The notes under the pieces: generated by a model | The model's input: the letters and a program-made list of their open reading frames with translations, nothing else | What the model was told of the DNA's origin: nothing | Database searches by the model: none | Shown here: positions 37,586-50,560 of the stretch, piece after piece | How positions within the stretch are numbered: position 1 is the stretch's first letter | Layout: every line of letters begins with the position of its first letter | Program-made: the position numbers and the translations under genes | Assembly (NCBI GenBank): GCA_026413225.1 | Contig: CM048552.1 | Location: 185,538,053-185,602,052, forward strand | Direction: 5' to 3' | DNA from: Otis tarda | Lineage: Eukaryota > Chordata > Aves > Otidiformes > Otididae | DNA: 64,000 nucleotides

Positions 37586-40500
37586 ATTTTAATTTCATGA
37601 GGAAAAAGCCCTAGAGTTTGACAACTACAGCTAACTCCTCAGTCTGCAGTGCTGGGATTTGCTTGTTGCCTGCTGGTCAAAGCTGTACAGCTCATCCTTC
37701 ATTTCTTGTAGCATCAGCAGAGCAGGATTAGTAGAGCATAAGGCTGGACTGAGTGCATGTTAGCTCTTTGAACGCTGTGGTTCTTCAAAATTCATGCTCA
37801 GCAACTACCAGTGCTGAAGTAGTTGAAATTCTTGTTGGTAGGTCTATGTAAAACCAACAAAATCTTTACATCAGTTCCCCAACTCACAGGAAAATAAACT
37901 TCATGCCCTTTATTCTCTTAATATTTAATGATTAGACAAAAGATGACACTCTCAGAAGAAGAGCTTGAGAAAGGCTAAGCCTGGAAGACTCTAGACGTTG
38001 GTGGTTACTGCCCTCTGATGGGATGGCAGCTGGATTTGAGACCTTCCTTTAAACCACTTTTAACTACTTTAAACTACTTCAGGGATTTCTGAACTTATCC
38101 TGGGAATGCCATTGCTAACAGACTGCTAGCTGTAGTGTTCTTGTCCCTGTTTTCAGTGAGACAAGGTTGACTGGGTTTACCTACAGACTCAGAGAGGTGG
38201 TTTACATATGAGAAGCCCAAAAGGTGACAAGCTCCAGTATCTGTAACAGAGACAAGTGATCAGCTGACTGTGAGAGCTGGAGATGAGGCATGTCTTGTAG
38301 TTGGTATGTTTCCCGGGCTATCTTGAAGGCTTCTTACTCATCTGTGCTGATTTTAGGAGTCCTAGGCAAGGGTATACAATTCTTTGCATAGGTCCTCTAG
38401 CCCACAATGAACTGCAAGCAGCAGGGCAGCTTGTTGTTGGGTAGGAAATGCTCAGTGTGATGCGAAGGTTCCCTCACGGACCCAGTCTGAAGGACCCAAT
38501 TCAGAGAAAACCTTTGTCTCTGCAGCAATGGCTGTGCTTTTTTCGTGCCAAAAAAAAACCCTGTTGAATATCACAGGCAGTATTTCTTTACAAGTGAAAG
38601 CCTGTGCCATGTTCCGTTCACCACTGATAGGCATTTGTGGCCCTGACCACTTGAAACCAGCTGGCAGAAACCATGCTCATATTTAGGAAGAAAAGGTCAA
38701 GTCAGAGTGATGTGATTGTTTTAAGGGGAAGAAATGGAGCTACTTGTAGGTGCCTGTCTCTGGTGCTGGTGCTCATTAGTCCAAAGAGATGGAGGGTCCT
38801 TAAACTGGTCCACCTAACATGCAGTCCAGTTGTTCTGGGTGTATTGATGAAGACAAATAAGCAGAGCACAGCACAACCCAAAGGTACAGACAAAAGAAAA
38901 ATAAATTCTGAGAGCAAGGGCAATGCTTCAAAGTTACCTTTCAGGGGTTTGGAGAACACCGTCTACACATCTGGGACTGAGAGGACTGAAAATAGTTGAC
39001 TGTAGTCTTTCTTCTAACAACTTGGTCAAGAATCACTCTTTTCTTTAAGGAGTATTTGAAGAAGGAGCTGCTCCCATTTGATATGATAATGATGTGTCAG
39101 GCAGCCATCAAAGAAACAATGAAAAACAGCTTAACTCCCTCTTCTACTGTGAAAGGACTCAAATAGGCTTGTGCTCTGATCACTGGACTGCAAAGATATT
39201 CTCCCATCCATTAATTTTCATGGTCCAATGATGGTCAATTTTTTTCCACCCAAGGGCACAGTTTCAATAACTAAGCAAAGAGACTATACCTCTAGGTGTA
39301 ACTCCTACACATATCGTGTATTTGATGCCTGAGGTGTTGCAAAATTTCAATCCAGATCAGCGCTATTCCTTCCTACTTTGTCTTGAGCAAACCTAGATGC
39401 CCAAAATCATCTTTGTGAGTTAAGTACACTTGGAGGAAATCTACTAGATGTATTTCAGTGTTTTGAAGTGGTGGGTAGGTTTACTATAATAATCAAAAGA
39501 GCCACAGAGATGTTTCTTTTTAATGTTGCAAAATTATAGGCAGTAGAGTAGACATAAAGATGCATGAAATACAGGAAACCTCTGTATCCGTTTTCTGACT
39601 GGTTTTGAACAAACTGTATCATATCAAGAGTTTGTTTAATAGGTTTGTGCTCAACTGTAACATTCCGCCTGGAATGTTCTTGCCCAAACTGACCTGAATT
39701 CGTCTCACTTCGCAAACAGTGCTGAAAACACAAGTGCCCTCTACAGTCCATGGAGAGAGCATTTCATTCCATCTTCCTCAGATACAAGCTTTAGGAGGGA
39801 ATATATTAGGCACGGGAGTTGCTTGCTTTTTCACAGTCTGAAAAGATTATGGTTGCCTTAGACTAGATGTGCAATTTTTAGACACTTGAATTTAACATAA
39901 TCCCACTCTTATTGTTAGCAGTGAGACAGATTCTTCTTCCCCAAAAATGAGGTACTTTTTGTCCTTAAGTATCTGTTACCTAGTCAGAGTTCCTGCTTCC
40001 CTCAAAGCCTCCATCTGTTTTCCCTTCCAATCCTCCCAGTCTTCCCAGTCCACATGACAGTGCAAGTGGGTGGGGCTAGGATGTGGAGGTACAGCTCCCT
40101 GCTTCAGTGGTGGGATGAAGCTGCTTCCCACTTTGGCCTGCTGTTGCAGGATCAACTCGTGTTCATAGCACTTAACTCATTACTTGTTATTAAATAGATG
40201 CCCAAGTGAAAAAAAGGAGATCAGAATACAGTACAAGACAACTGTGAGACGTGAGGTACATCTACATGACACATTTCCACAGATATTTTTGAACTTGCTC
40301 TAAATCCAGCCACATTTTAATGCTGTTTCAACACTGGAGCTGTTTATTCCAGTTCTATCCAGTATGCTGTTTCCAAAACCCAAACACCATGGTCCACGGT
40401 GTAGCACAAAGCTGCTGTATTAGTAGTACAATGATCTACATGGTGAAGTTGTATCCAAAGACACAGACAACTCATGACCATTAAGTGAAATGCAGAAGTT

Positions 40501-41419
40501 GTACACAGATGACGCTGCAAATGGTCCCCCTCCTCCAGAACCCATATCCAAATCATCTGCAATGTAATTTCACTCAAGTCAGTAGAGACCCTTTTCAAAT
40601 CAATGGAGTTACAAAAGAGATTAATTTGTCCCTTAAAGCTTTAATAACAGAAAATAACCATCTGGCTCTACATGCCTGCTTTATTAAATTTTTATAAGAC
40701 ACAGAGTGACAGTCTTATAGAAAGACAGATTATTATTGTGGACTATCCAAGCATGTTTTCTCAAAACTAGACTTTGTTCAGCAGGGAGAGCAAATGCACA
40801 CTTGTTTCACTTACTGATGTCTGTCTGCTTTTATAAATGTAGATGGTTTGTATTATTGTGCCTGACGTCAGTAAAATCTCAGTTCCCATAATCCCTGTTC
40901 CAAACAAGTGATGCAATGCTCAAAGTCTGCAACTCTATTTAAAATATATAAAGAAAATAAATAATAATTCCTTCAAGGATCACATGTCCGGAGCAGTGGA
41001 CTTAGTTTATTGTCTTTCTGCGTCATTGCCTTCTCCATTTTGTGGAAATGAAATTGATTTGCCAAGTCTTGGCATATTTGCTCACAGGGTTTTAGCTACA
41101 TGAGTTCATCCTAATATTAAACAGAAGTTGTACAGCCAGGTCCCCACAGAAAACACAAGAAATTCACCTTTTCCCAGAAAATGTGAGTTTTTACTAGCAA
41201 CTTATAGTATGAAAACAGTAGTTTTAACTCAAGAAAAATGGTTGTATTTGATAAATTTGTAGTAGTGGTGTTCTGTCTCACCTCAACAGAAAGCAAAATG
41301 TATGCAAAAAGCTTAAAGTAGGCACTGGGCACTCTTTTATTTTTGATGGAAAATACAAACTGTATTAGAAAGGCTAACAACTGCTATTTTCCTTTTAATG
41401 GTCTAACTTTGTAACACAA
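37586..41419. other. Unique non-coding DNA, nothing recognised
   Basis: About 3.8 kb without a supported gene or transposon. A 108-codon open frame at 38673-38999 has an 85-codon frame opposite it and no family resemblance, so it is not called. Confidence 0.55.
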
Positions 41420-41546
41420 TGTTGTGCTTTAACTCCAGTCAGCAACTAAGCACCACACAGCCGCTTGCCCACTCCACACCCCAGTGGGATGGTGAGAGAA
41501 TCAGAAGAGAAAAAGTGAGAAAACTCATGGGCTGAGATAAAGAGAG

Positions 41547-41552
41547 TTTAAT
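41547..41552 (-). promoter_or_regulatory. Poly(A) signal ATTAAA of the solo LTR
   Basis: Reverse complement of 'tttaat'. The variant ATTAAA followed by the conserved 'ctctttatctcagccc' block is the usual R/U5 arrangement of this LTR family. Confidence 0.6.
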
Positions 41553-41735
41553 AGGTAAAGCAAAATCTGTGCATGCAAGCAAAGCAAAACAAGGAATTCA
41601 TCCACTACGTTCCATCAACAAGAAGGTGTTCAGTCATCTCCAGGAAAGCAGGGCTTCATCACACGTAATGGTTGCTTGGGAAGACAATCATCATAAATCT
41701 GAATGACTCCCTCCTTCCTTCTTCTTCCCCCAGCC

Positions 41736-41741
41736 TTATAT
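41736..41741 (-). promoter_or_regulatory. TATA-like box of the solo LTR
   Basis: Minus-strand 'atataa' inside 'gcatataaggctgg'. It sits about 270 bp from the U3 end and roughly 185 bp before the poly(A) signal, as expected for the U3 core promoter of this LTR type. An upstream 'gatgtcat' element resembles a CRE/ATF site (TGACGTCA-like, degenerate). Activity is not known. Confidence 0.55.
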
Positions 41742-42008
41742 GCTGAGCATGACATCATATGGTATGGGATATCCCTTTGGTCAGTTGGAGTCAACTGTCC
41801 TGGCTGTGTCCCCTCCCAGTTTCTTGTGTATTCCCAGCTGGTGGGATGGTGTGAGAGGCAGAAAAGGCCTTGACTCTGTGTAAGCACTGCTCAGCAGTAA
41901 TTAAAACATCCCTGTATTATCAACACTGTTTCCAGCACAAATCCAAAACATAGCACCATACTAGCTACTATGAAGAAAATTAACTCTATCCCAGCCAAAA
42001 CCAGCACA

Positions 42009-42996
42009 GAATTAATTCCATGCATACAGGAAGCAGCCCATTCCACATTTCACTATCTGCAGTGTCATGCTGGGTTTTTAATAGAGTTTTGTGGGCAAGG
42101 TATAATTACAAGTCTAATAAGGAGTTTATATCTGCGATATTTGTCATAATACAGCGTGTAAAGCTTTACTAGTGTCTCTTCAGAAAGCTCTAAGAGATAC
42201 AAGCAACCGGAAGCCAGAAATGCACTAATTAAGGTATACAATAAAATATTAATCAAGAGAACTGGAGGAGGCGGAGGGAAAGAAACAACTTCAATTAGTC
42301 ACACCATTATGTGGCATCCAGCATAGCCTGAAAGAAGGAGCTAGCTTAACTGATGAAACACTCAAGGAAAATAGCCTGGCATGCAGTAGGAGGGTGGGGA
42401 ACATGCTTGGATTCTGTAGATCTGCATGAGCTTCTGACAAAGACCGTTTGTGGAACAAAACAATCAGCACTGAGGGCACTGTGCATGAGCTTTTCCAAGA
42501 CAGCTTTGCCACAATTGCTTACTGAAGCCTCATGTTTGAATAATAATAATAACAGAGAAGTTAAATACACCATACTAAATAAGGTAATGGTTAATTACTC
42601 TGTAAGCCTCCCTTCACTGTTGGGTAAGCCAGCATGCTTCCCTCTGTGGGTACCACTACCACTGTTAAAGGCAGCACTGGAAACATCCCTGGCTGTGCCA
42701 TGCTCAGTTGCCTCGGCCCTTCTGTGCATCTTGTTTGTCTAAGACTCTCAAACAAACCAATACATTGTTGGTTCTTATCTCCATTCCCTTTAAAGTTTGA
42801 TTACATGTTCTGTAATGTAAGTGTCCCTGGAATTAGTCTTGTGACCCCACAGAAGGTAGACCTTCTGTACCATGTTATTTCCAACCGTTATTTGTCATCA
42901 GACAAAGAGGTATATCATTTTCATAAGACTAGATCACACAGAGTTTTTTAGGTTTGCTTTATCTGAGACCTGCCAGCCTTCAAGACACCGTGGTTC
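42009..42996. other. Unique non-coding DNA, short (AAT) run
   Basis: No gene recognised. A short (AAT)4-5 run is at 42539-42552. The 129-codon frame at 42353-42742 is antisense to two other open frames and has no motif. Confidence 0.55.
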
Positions 42997-43056
42997 TGTC
43001 CCTACTAGTCCCCCCTAGGTCCCTGTCCCCCCTGTCCCTGTACCTGTCCCCCCTAG
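42997..43056 (-). repeat. C-rich tandem block, G-quadruplex candidate on the minus strand
   Basis: A block built from 'gtccctgtccccccta'-like units. It has three C6 runs (43010-43015, 43027-43032, 43048-43053) and C3 runs between them (43021-43023, 43036-43038). Read on the minus strand, four G-tracts at 43038-43036, 43032-43027, 43023-43021 and 43015-43010 are separated by loops of 3, 3 and 5 bases, which meets the usual G3+N1-7 pattern. The internal repetition suggests a small minisatellite. Confidence 0.8.
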
Positions 43057-46000
43057 GCCAGTCATATTTTGGTTTAGTTTTCTGCTGAACAAATCACAGC
43101 CTTATAACCTATGTGGTCCTTGTTCAGCTTAACGTTAGTGTGGATCAGATGCTGCCTCTGCAGTCTTTGTAGTGGCTTGGTACTGTTTTCATGTCATTTT
43201 CTACCGTTTCCTACCAGACCAAGAATGGTGTTGTAATGTGGTTCCGCATCCACACCTGCTGCATTCCTTGAAGGGTAATGAAGTTGTATCAAAGGCAATC
43301 TACAGAGCAGAACTAAGAAATATGATAGACAGGACAGTAGTTATGAAATCATTCTTGAAGAGAGACTGCAGGGATCGAAGAAACCGTTCAGCTACAGTAC
43401 TCTTTGCACAAAAGGAGTTGGAAGCTGACAGCTGCTGATAGCTGATGGTATCAAGATTTATAGGCAAAGGAGGCACAAATTGGCCCCTCGGAGGGTGAGA
43501 GAACACCCAGACTCAGCACACATTCACCAAGAAGCTTGCAGAAAGTCAAAAGGTGACATCAGACAGACCTTGCACTGATTTCCTATACAGCTTCTTCTCT
43601 CCATGTTCTTCTTGACAAATAAACTGTACTTGGTTTTGAGTAAGCCAAATGTCATTTATGATGACAGATTCCTGGAGGAAAACTCAGTGCAGATAGGCTC
43701 CTAGCTTCTTCAACCTGATGTGCAACACGGTTGCAACCTGAAATCTTGTCAAAAAGGGAGGATTGCGGAGCCCCACTCCAGACATCATGGGCAGCATGGT
43801 CAGGTGTTTGAAAGCACTCTGCTTTGGAGGCTGGAAGAGGGACCCTAGCCAGGTCTTGTGACAGCACCACTAGGAAAGTGCGTTCCTGCTTGTGACCAAA
43901 GGTACAGCACTGGCAGCAGCCAGTGACCATCACTGTACTTTGAGGCCCTGGTATCAAAGGGCTCGTCCCCATCAACTGAGGCTAAGGCAGTTTTCATCAG
44001 TCTCCTTAAGTGGAGGGGTCTTCCTCATCTTTGCTGACTCAGAAATCTACTATTTTCCTTCAAAGGGTATCCTTGTCTACATTCAGATTTTTATTACAGA
44101 GTCTGAATTGTTGGTGTTCGTGTTTTATAAGTGAAAACTTCTCAGCATTGTCTTCTGTATTTCCTCACAGTTGGAAATTCTCATTCTATTTCTTTGATGT
44201 TTCAGCTCAGCCAGGTAGGGGATGGACATCTCTAGTGACTCAAGCTGTGGTTTCTCTTCCAGGTTGGAAACAGGATTAAATTGTAAAAAGCAAAAGCACA
44301 GGACTGGCTTCTACAGTCCAGCAGAGCCTGAGAACACACTGGTAATCCTGGTCCAGATCTCAGGACATCTGTGTGGCAGGTCAAGACCTCAGCAGCATCT
44401 TCTCCCTCAACCCTAAAGGCATGTGGTTTGATTGACATTTGTCCTAAGGTTGGACATTTGGTACATCACCAAGGGAAAGACAAGTCAAAATGGAGCTTCA
44501 TATTGCAAAAAGCAGCATGAAAATAACATGAAGTTGCCAGTCACTTGTAAGTGACAGTTATAAACAATATATTGCAGAGAATGGTTGCTTTTAACTCCTT
44601 TCCTCTAGCCACCTTTTTCACAACTGTTTTAATTTCTCTGTGCTGGGGTAGGAACAGAGGAGTGTGCAACAGCAGAGGAAAAGCAATGTCCTGTTGCTTT
44701 CACCTACCTATTCTGCTCCACATATACATTTACCTTTCCCTTTGCCACAGAAATGAAAATCGTCAGCACAACTGGGTGCAGAAGATATTTTACTAAAGTG
44801 TTTTCTCTCAGCCACACTACAAGCGTTATGCATTTTTTGTTTTGTTGTCCTGGAAATTCTAACACGTATACATTTTACAGCAAACAACACTGCTTTGTTG
44901 AAGAGCCAAATTTCTCTATCCTTTCCTTGTGAATTCTGGAAGGTGACTACTTTCTGTTCTGGTATTTGGGGATGGAAGCCAATGCTCCACACTAGAACAC
45001 TGGCCCACAGTATTGCAGTTACACCACCAATTTCATGGGATATTGACCTGCTAACTGGCAGCTAATTTTACTGGCAGACACTGCAACTTTTATCCAGCAA
45101 AATCCTATGGATGGCCGCTTATCAAAACAGATCTACAAAGTCAAGATGAGGTCTTGCAAAATTCCAGCCAAAAGATCAGACATGGCAATTCTGTTTTATT
45201 GGAACAAACCAGGGAGCTGGATGCAAGACAAAGCACTTCAGTTTAGATTAATCTTTTTTTTTTTTCCCTGGGCTTGTATAGTATGCATTTAATAGACAAT
45301 CAGGGCCTCTGTCATCTCAGCTTTTCAGGACCTCTTTTCATCAGGCAACTTTTTCAGTATTCCAGCTGTAGCACTGGAGAACGATTCCTATTCCAGCCTC
45401 ATACTCTTTTCCTTCCTACAATAATTTCAGACAGTGTACAGGAAAATCTGCTTAGAAGTTTTATTGCATTTTTGTGTTATGGAAAGATCATGTCTGAAGA
45501 AGTGAACCTACATGCTCACCTGCACCAGCTGAAGTGTGTGGGTTTGTAATGATTTCATATCACACTGTGCCCACGCTTCAATCTAGATAACATGGCATTT
45601 ACCTTGGGCTTTTTGAGCAGTGCAAGTCAAGAGGGTATTAACTGCCCCAAGAGGACTAACACAACCTCTGTCTCATCATCAAAATCCTATTTTGCTTCTA
45701 ATTTATGCCTTCTGGAAGCTTTCTCATCAGCATGGTGATCATGATACTGATTATTTGAAAGCATAAACTGCACCCAAAAAATGTGGGCATAATATTAAGA
45801 AAAAAAAATCTCTAAAAATAGTTTGGAGTACTAATAAAAATATGAACTATCAGGGAGGCTCATGATAGAATCACACAAGTCAGGAGGACCATGATCACAT
45901 CACTCCATGTGTAGTTAAATTTCAGATACACAGTCTGACAGCAGCAGAATGACATGTCTACATAGCTGGAGGAGCTGTTTTATACTTGTGTTGTTAGAAA

Positions 46001-49000
46001 AACAGATTGGAAGTTCTCAAAACTTTAGGAAAGGAAGAGATGACTCTTTCCCTGATGTCCTAAACAAAAATAGGTCCTTAAGGATGAGAGTCTAATTCTG
46101 CAATGTGAGTCTTGTTCATTAGTGGGTTAGCTTTGAGGCCTACAAGGCTATGGGCATGCGCAAATAAGCGCTAGTCAGTGTGAGTCAGTCTCACCAAGGT
46201 AAATAATCAGTGTAGGAACAGATACTGGCTTTGTCCTTTCTTTTCAGGGGGGCATTAAACAGAGTCTGAGCCAAAATGTTGTGTCGAAATGCAGTCTGGG
46301 GATGTCTCACATAAGAAAGGAGAAAGACAAGATCTCTGTAGCCCCCCAGGTTACCATTGCCATGTCACCACTTTGAAGTCCTGGAGAAAGTGAAGCTTTG
46401 AAGGATTTGTGCCCAGAAAGAGGTTATCATCTGACCCATACAGACTTTGGAAATAATTGCTTTTCCCCCTTCCTCATTTTTTATGTTTTCTTTTTTTAAA
46501 AAATGTTTCATAATTTTGCCTTTCCAGAAGAACCTACCTCTCTCTTTAACCACTCTGCCTGTCATTGCCTTTGTAAGGAATCCAAGCAGCTTCTCTTGCT
46601 CAGACCCTTTAAAGCCTGCTGCCTGCCACCTGCTCTTTTCCAGATCTTTTTTGTTCTTCGCCCTTGCATAGGTTCTCTGAAGGCCTTGTCTTTAGAAGAG
46701 GTCTTTCCAAATTTAAGATATTGGCTGTCATTCAGTGCACATTCCTCAGAAATGGCTCTTTGATGTGTCGAGGCACATCACTTTGGAGTTTGTGGCACGG
46801 TGACTGGGGCTGAGACATACTCCTTCACACAGTTGCCTGCAATGGGGACTCTGATAGTTTCCTTCCTTCAGTTAAATCATGGCACAAGGATGGTGAAGAT
46901 TAGCTTCTTGAAACTTCTTTAAAGCTTTAATTCCACTTCTGCCTGCCTATCCTTGTGAAAGTTTGTACTAACATCAGGTGATCTGGGAAGCCAGAGCTGT
47001 GGGCAAGTCTCACTCACAAACTGCATATCATTACCACAGCAGCTCATGACAAAGACACAGTTAGAGGTTGGTAAGTGCTCTTGTCATTCAGAGACAAACT
47101 CACACAAACTTTTCTCATTTTACTAGATAGCTGGAGGTACACTGAGTCTTAACTGCAGAGAATTTAATCCATCATCCACCTTTACTACAGTGATGTTAGT
47201 TAGCAGATGTTTTCAGGGTGCCATAGTAGTCAGTGTCATCTGTCCCCATGTAACATCAAGTCACGAACCTATTTAAACACGAGAAAGTGATTAATTTTTC
47301 TTTTAACTTCATTGCACTAGCATTCGGTTTCATTGCTGTACCTAACAAGAAGTGAGGCATTTCTGCAACTGCGGGTGTCCAACAATAATATGAAAAAAAT
47401 CCTTTTCTTTACTATTGTTGCTTGCTGATTCGGTTGCAGTAGGCAAAATTTATAAAAGACAAAGTTCCTGTAATTTTGAGAGAGACTCTGGATGAAAAAT
47501 ACAAGTTTCTTTTTGATGACCTAGATCTTGTCCAATATCTTGAAATGTTCATGGAATGTGAAGCTCTACACCATGTGATTTGATTGTTCTAGGACCACCT
47601 AGGACTATTAATAGTTATTGATAAATAACTGGGTCATCAGATCAAAACCATCTCATTAAAAGGTTTTGAACAATGAATGAGGGAAAAAGAGTATGGAGAA
47701 GAAACAGGCTGGATTACCCCAACATGAAGGACTTGCAGTGCGACTCATGAACTGTGTGAGTGCACTGGAAGATTAAAAAATTCTGACCTGACCCTAGAAC
47801 CATTATGAGCAATGATGCTCAGGAAAGATCTTCATTAGCAGCTGCCTGATGTTATGCTGGTGTCCAGAATTACTCTTGACAATAAATATCTCTGTATTAT
47901 GTGCTGAACGAGCACACTGGAAAACATTGTTCTGCTTTCAAAGATCTTATAGTAGAAAAAGCACACAGGGAGGAGGCAAAAGCTAACACAGTTTGGCAGA
48001 TCAGCACTTAGCCTTGTTTTATTTCTGTTACAGAATTAATCATGCTTTGTTTTTTGAGTATTTTACTAAGGGAATTACAAACTCTATGTAGGGGTGGGAA
48101 AGGGTAATGAACGACTCTTGCTTTGTTTTGTGTAAGTAGCAGAAGACATTAAGGGGTAACAGGAGAAGAGGCAGAAACTGAGAATAGATCTCTTAAAATA
48201 TAGCATAGAGCATGAACAGCATTTATTTTTATACGCTCAAAGGACTGATTGGTGCTAAACAAAATTTAAGGATTATAAGTCTGCTTACATTTCTGAGGAA
48301 AAGGGTTGAAAGATACTGTATAACTCTGTTTTCCTAAAAGGCTGTCAGCAGTACAAAAAACCAAATAGCAGTTTAATCCGCATTACATTTTTCAGTGATC
48401 TGAATACAAACATTTTGGATTTTGGGCACCTCTGCAGATAAGGAGAGCTTGGAAGAAAAGCAAAAAAACCCGACATTTTCAGAAAATAGGGTCACAGCAT
48501 CACAATATGTTTTTCTTCCTGCAAACAAATGATTGGAAAATATCTTTAAAACATTTTAAAATAAAGGATAGTAGCAATCAGTAGGGTAGCACAGATGCAG
48601 CTGAAATTGGGTTGTGTGTTTTCTGGAAGCTTTTTCAGTCTCAGTGAGGTTTTCCACTCAGTATAGGTGGAGTTTCCAGATGGATTATCTTTCAAAGCAT
48701 CTGCAGCACTTAAGAGAAACTTCTCTATGTACACACAAATCATTTAATAAAACACTCAGGGAAAATACAGTTCACTGGATTTTGGCACATAGATAACTGA
48801 CCAGAAGGAAACTTCTCTCTCTAAAGCTGATTCACCTGCAAAGAGAAATATATCTCTACAAATATATGAACAGGTGCAATTTATTCTAATAAAGTCTATT
48901 TTTCCCCATTTTTTTCCTACATAAAACAGGGTCATTTATTAGTAAGTAGGGCTCACAACTGTTCTAAGATGTACACATATTTTGCTCTGAAGATGTACCT

Positions 49001-50199
49001 CTTAATCTGCCATTGAATAGTCAGCCTGGGCTGGGGCGCCTGTTGGGTTGTACCTCAGATATATCACAACCCCTATCTGAAGTGGCACATGCCGCCTCAC
49101 CAATAAGATGGCATTCATTTGCAAACACTTCATGAATCATGTGAGCCACAGTTGTTCCCAAGTGCTTTTCATTATCTTGGTTTAATGTTTTGTACTGACA
49201 AACAGGAAAGTCTAATGGCCTACAATTGAGCAAGGGCTTACTCTGAGTTTGCTCTTGGCTGTCTTGCATGACACGAGTGCATCTATTAATGGACATCTAT
49301 GGAGGAGTGTGAATTCATCTGTGAGTATTTCTCATCAGGCATGAGCTCTGGGCAAACAGGAGGCACTGGCTAACCCCTCTCTCCAGTCAGCTGCAAATTC
49401 AGGAGAGCTTGGGCATCTCCATCTGTGAAAAGGCCAGATCATGATACGTTTCACCCAGCTCCCTTCCCATGCGGAAGCCACAACCTGAGCACCGTGGGTG
49501 CAAACACAACTTAGGGACAGACAAAAACTAGACTGGGCTCCCACACTTTTCTTCTCATAACCCAGAGGTATCGTGAGGCTTTGAACTTGTTTCACACAGT
49601 CCAACAGGAGCAGTCCTTTTGGCAAACTATGATGGGTCACAGAGACAGTGGTATTTGATGGTTTATATACTTCCATATAGCATCCTCATGGTGAAAAAGC
49701 TCACCAGCAAGACAAAGATCCGAGTTCAAAGCTGACAAACATTAAAATCCACATCTCTGTGTCACTGTGTTTTGGAACTAAAAGGTGACACATTTTTAAA
49801 TCAGCTAGATTAAATACTTTCAAATACAAAGCATAATTTAAAAGGGGAACACATTACCACTAATTATTCTTACCACAACCAGTTAGATCTTTGGTTTGAG
49901 TTTAGATATCAAACACCATTTTCTACCTACATAGAAGAGTGTGTAGGACTATATAATGAAAGCGTGGAAGAATTATGCCTAATACAAAAAGAAATCTACC
50001 TGGTGAATTTTCTTGGAAAATGTTAGAAGTAAAACATAAATAGCACTTTTAAATAGAAAATGCTGAAACAAATCTGTGCTGCTGCCTTGGAGTCAGCATT
50101 CTGCAACGCACAACAAGAATTCCCTTCTCTGTAACAAGAATACTTCTCAGGCTACAAGGACTGGTAAATGGACCAGCAGAGCAAGATCAGCTCCTGTAA
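43057..50199. other. Unique non-coding DNA, nothing firmly recognised
   Basis: About 7 kb without a supported gene. The stretch 43168-43640 begins TGTAGTGGCTTGG and has an AATAAA followed by 'ctgtacttggttttgag' near 43617-43640, which is LTR-like, but no 3' boundary or target duplication could be found. A T12 run lies at 45254-45265. 46440-46700 is pyrimidine-rich. Open frames of up to 107 codons overlap one another on both strands. Confidence 0.5.
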
Positions 50200-50560
50200 A
50201 CTCTTTATCAGTGATGCCACTGTCTAATTAGCCCTTGATGGTTGCTGGGAAATAGGTGTCATTGCAAATTAAGCCAGTACCCTTCAGGAACAAAATGGAA
50301 AGTTTGTTCTAAAAGTGTACCCACTGGTAATGGCATTAGCTACTGCTAATGATGCCAGCTGCAGTGTAACTGATTGCCTCACTGTTCAAGCTTCCATGGA
50401 GGAAGCATTTGGGAGAAATTTGCTAATTTGCAGCTCTCCAAGGGTCATGGTTTACTAGGATGGAAATATTCACCATAAGACATGGACTTGGCTTTAAGCT
50501 GCAAGGGAGTTCGGGACTTGTGGGTTTTGCATTGTTGGCTCTTTCAATTATACAAAATAT
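50200..50560. other. Possible conserved non-coding block (texture only)
   Basis: A 360-bp low-repeat stretch with clustered short motifs: TAATTAG (about 50225), a near-palindromic 'ggcattagctactgctaatgatgcc', an E-box-like CAGCTG (about 50358), and 'ttgctaatttgcag' (about 50419). This density of homeodomain- and bHLH-type words is typical of developmental enhancers, but such words are common by chance and no conservation data are available. No open frame of note. Confidence 0.25.

Larger units (their letters stand above)
41420..42008 (-). mobile_element. Solo LTR of an avian endogenous retrovirus (ERVK-like)
   Basis: A 589-bp LTR in reverse orientation. On the minus strand it starts TGTGCTGGTTTTGGCTGGG (at 42008) and ends with GTTAAAGCACAACA (at 41420), the ends of a family abundant in birds. 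A TATA-like 'atataa' on the minus strand lies at 41736-41741, next to a 'tatgatgtcatgctcagc' block that is typical of this family, and the poly(A) signal ATTAAA lies at 41547-41552, followed by the conserved 'ctctttatctcagcccatgag' block. No gag, pol or env sequence flanks it, so it is a solo LTR. The 6-bp target duplication expected for ERVK is not clear: flanks are 'acacaa' on the left and 'gaatta' on the right. The class assignment rests on remembered similarity. Confidence 0.88.

Noticed and set aside
38673..38999. 108-codon basic open frame
   Set aside because: Rich in K, R and S, but with no recognisable motif, and an 85-codon frame lies opposite it. Within the chance range for the window.
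45862..45915. Possible CR1 tail ('gatagaatcacacaagtcagg')
   Set aside because: Only the first dozen bases fit; the following sequence does not match the CR1 3' end.
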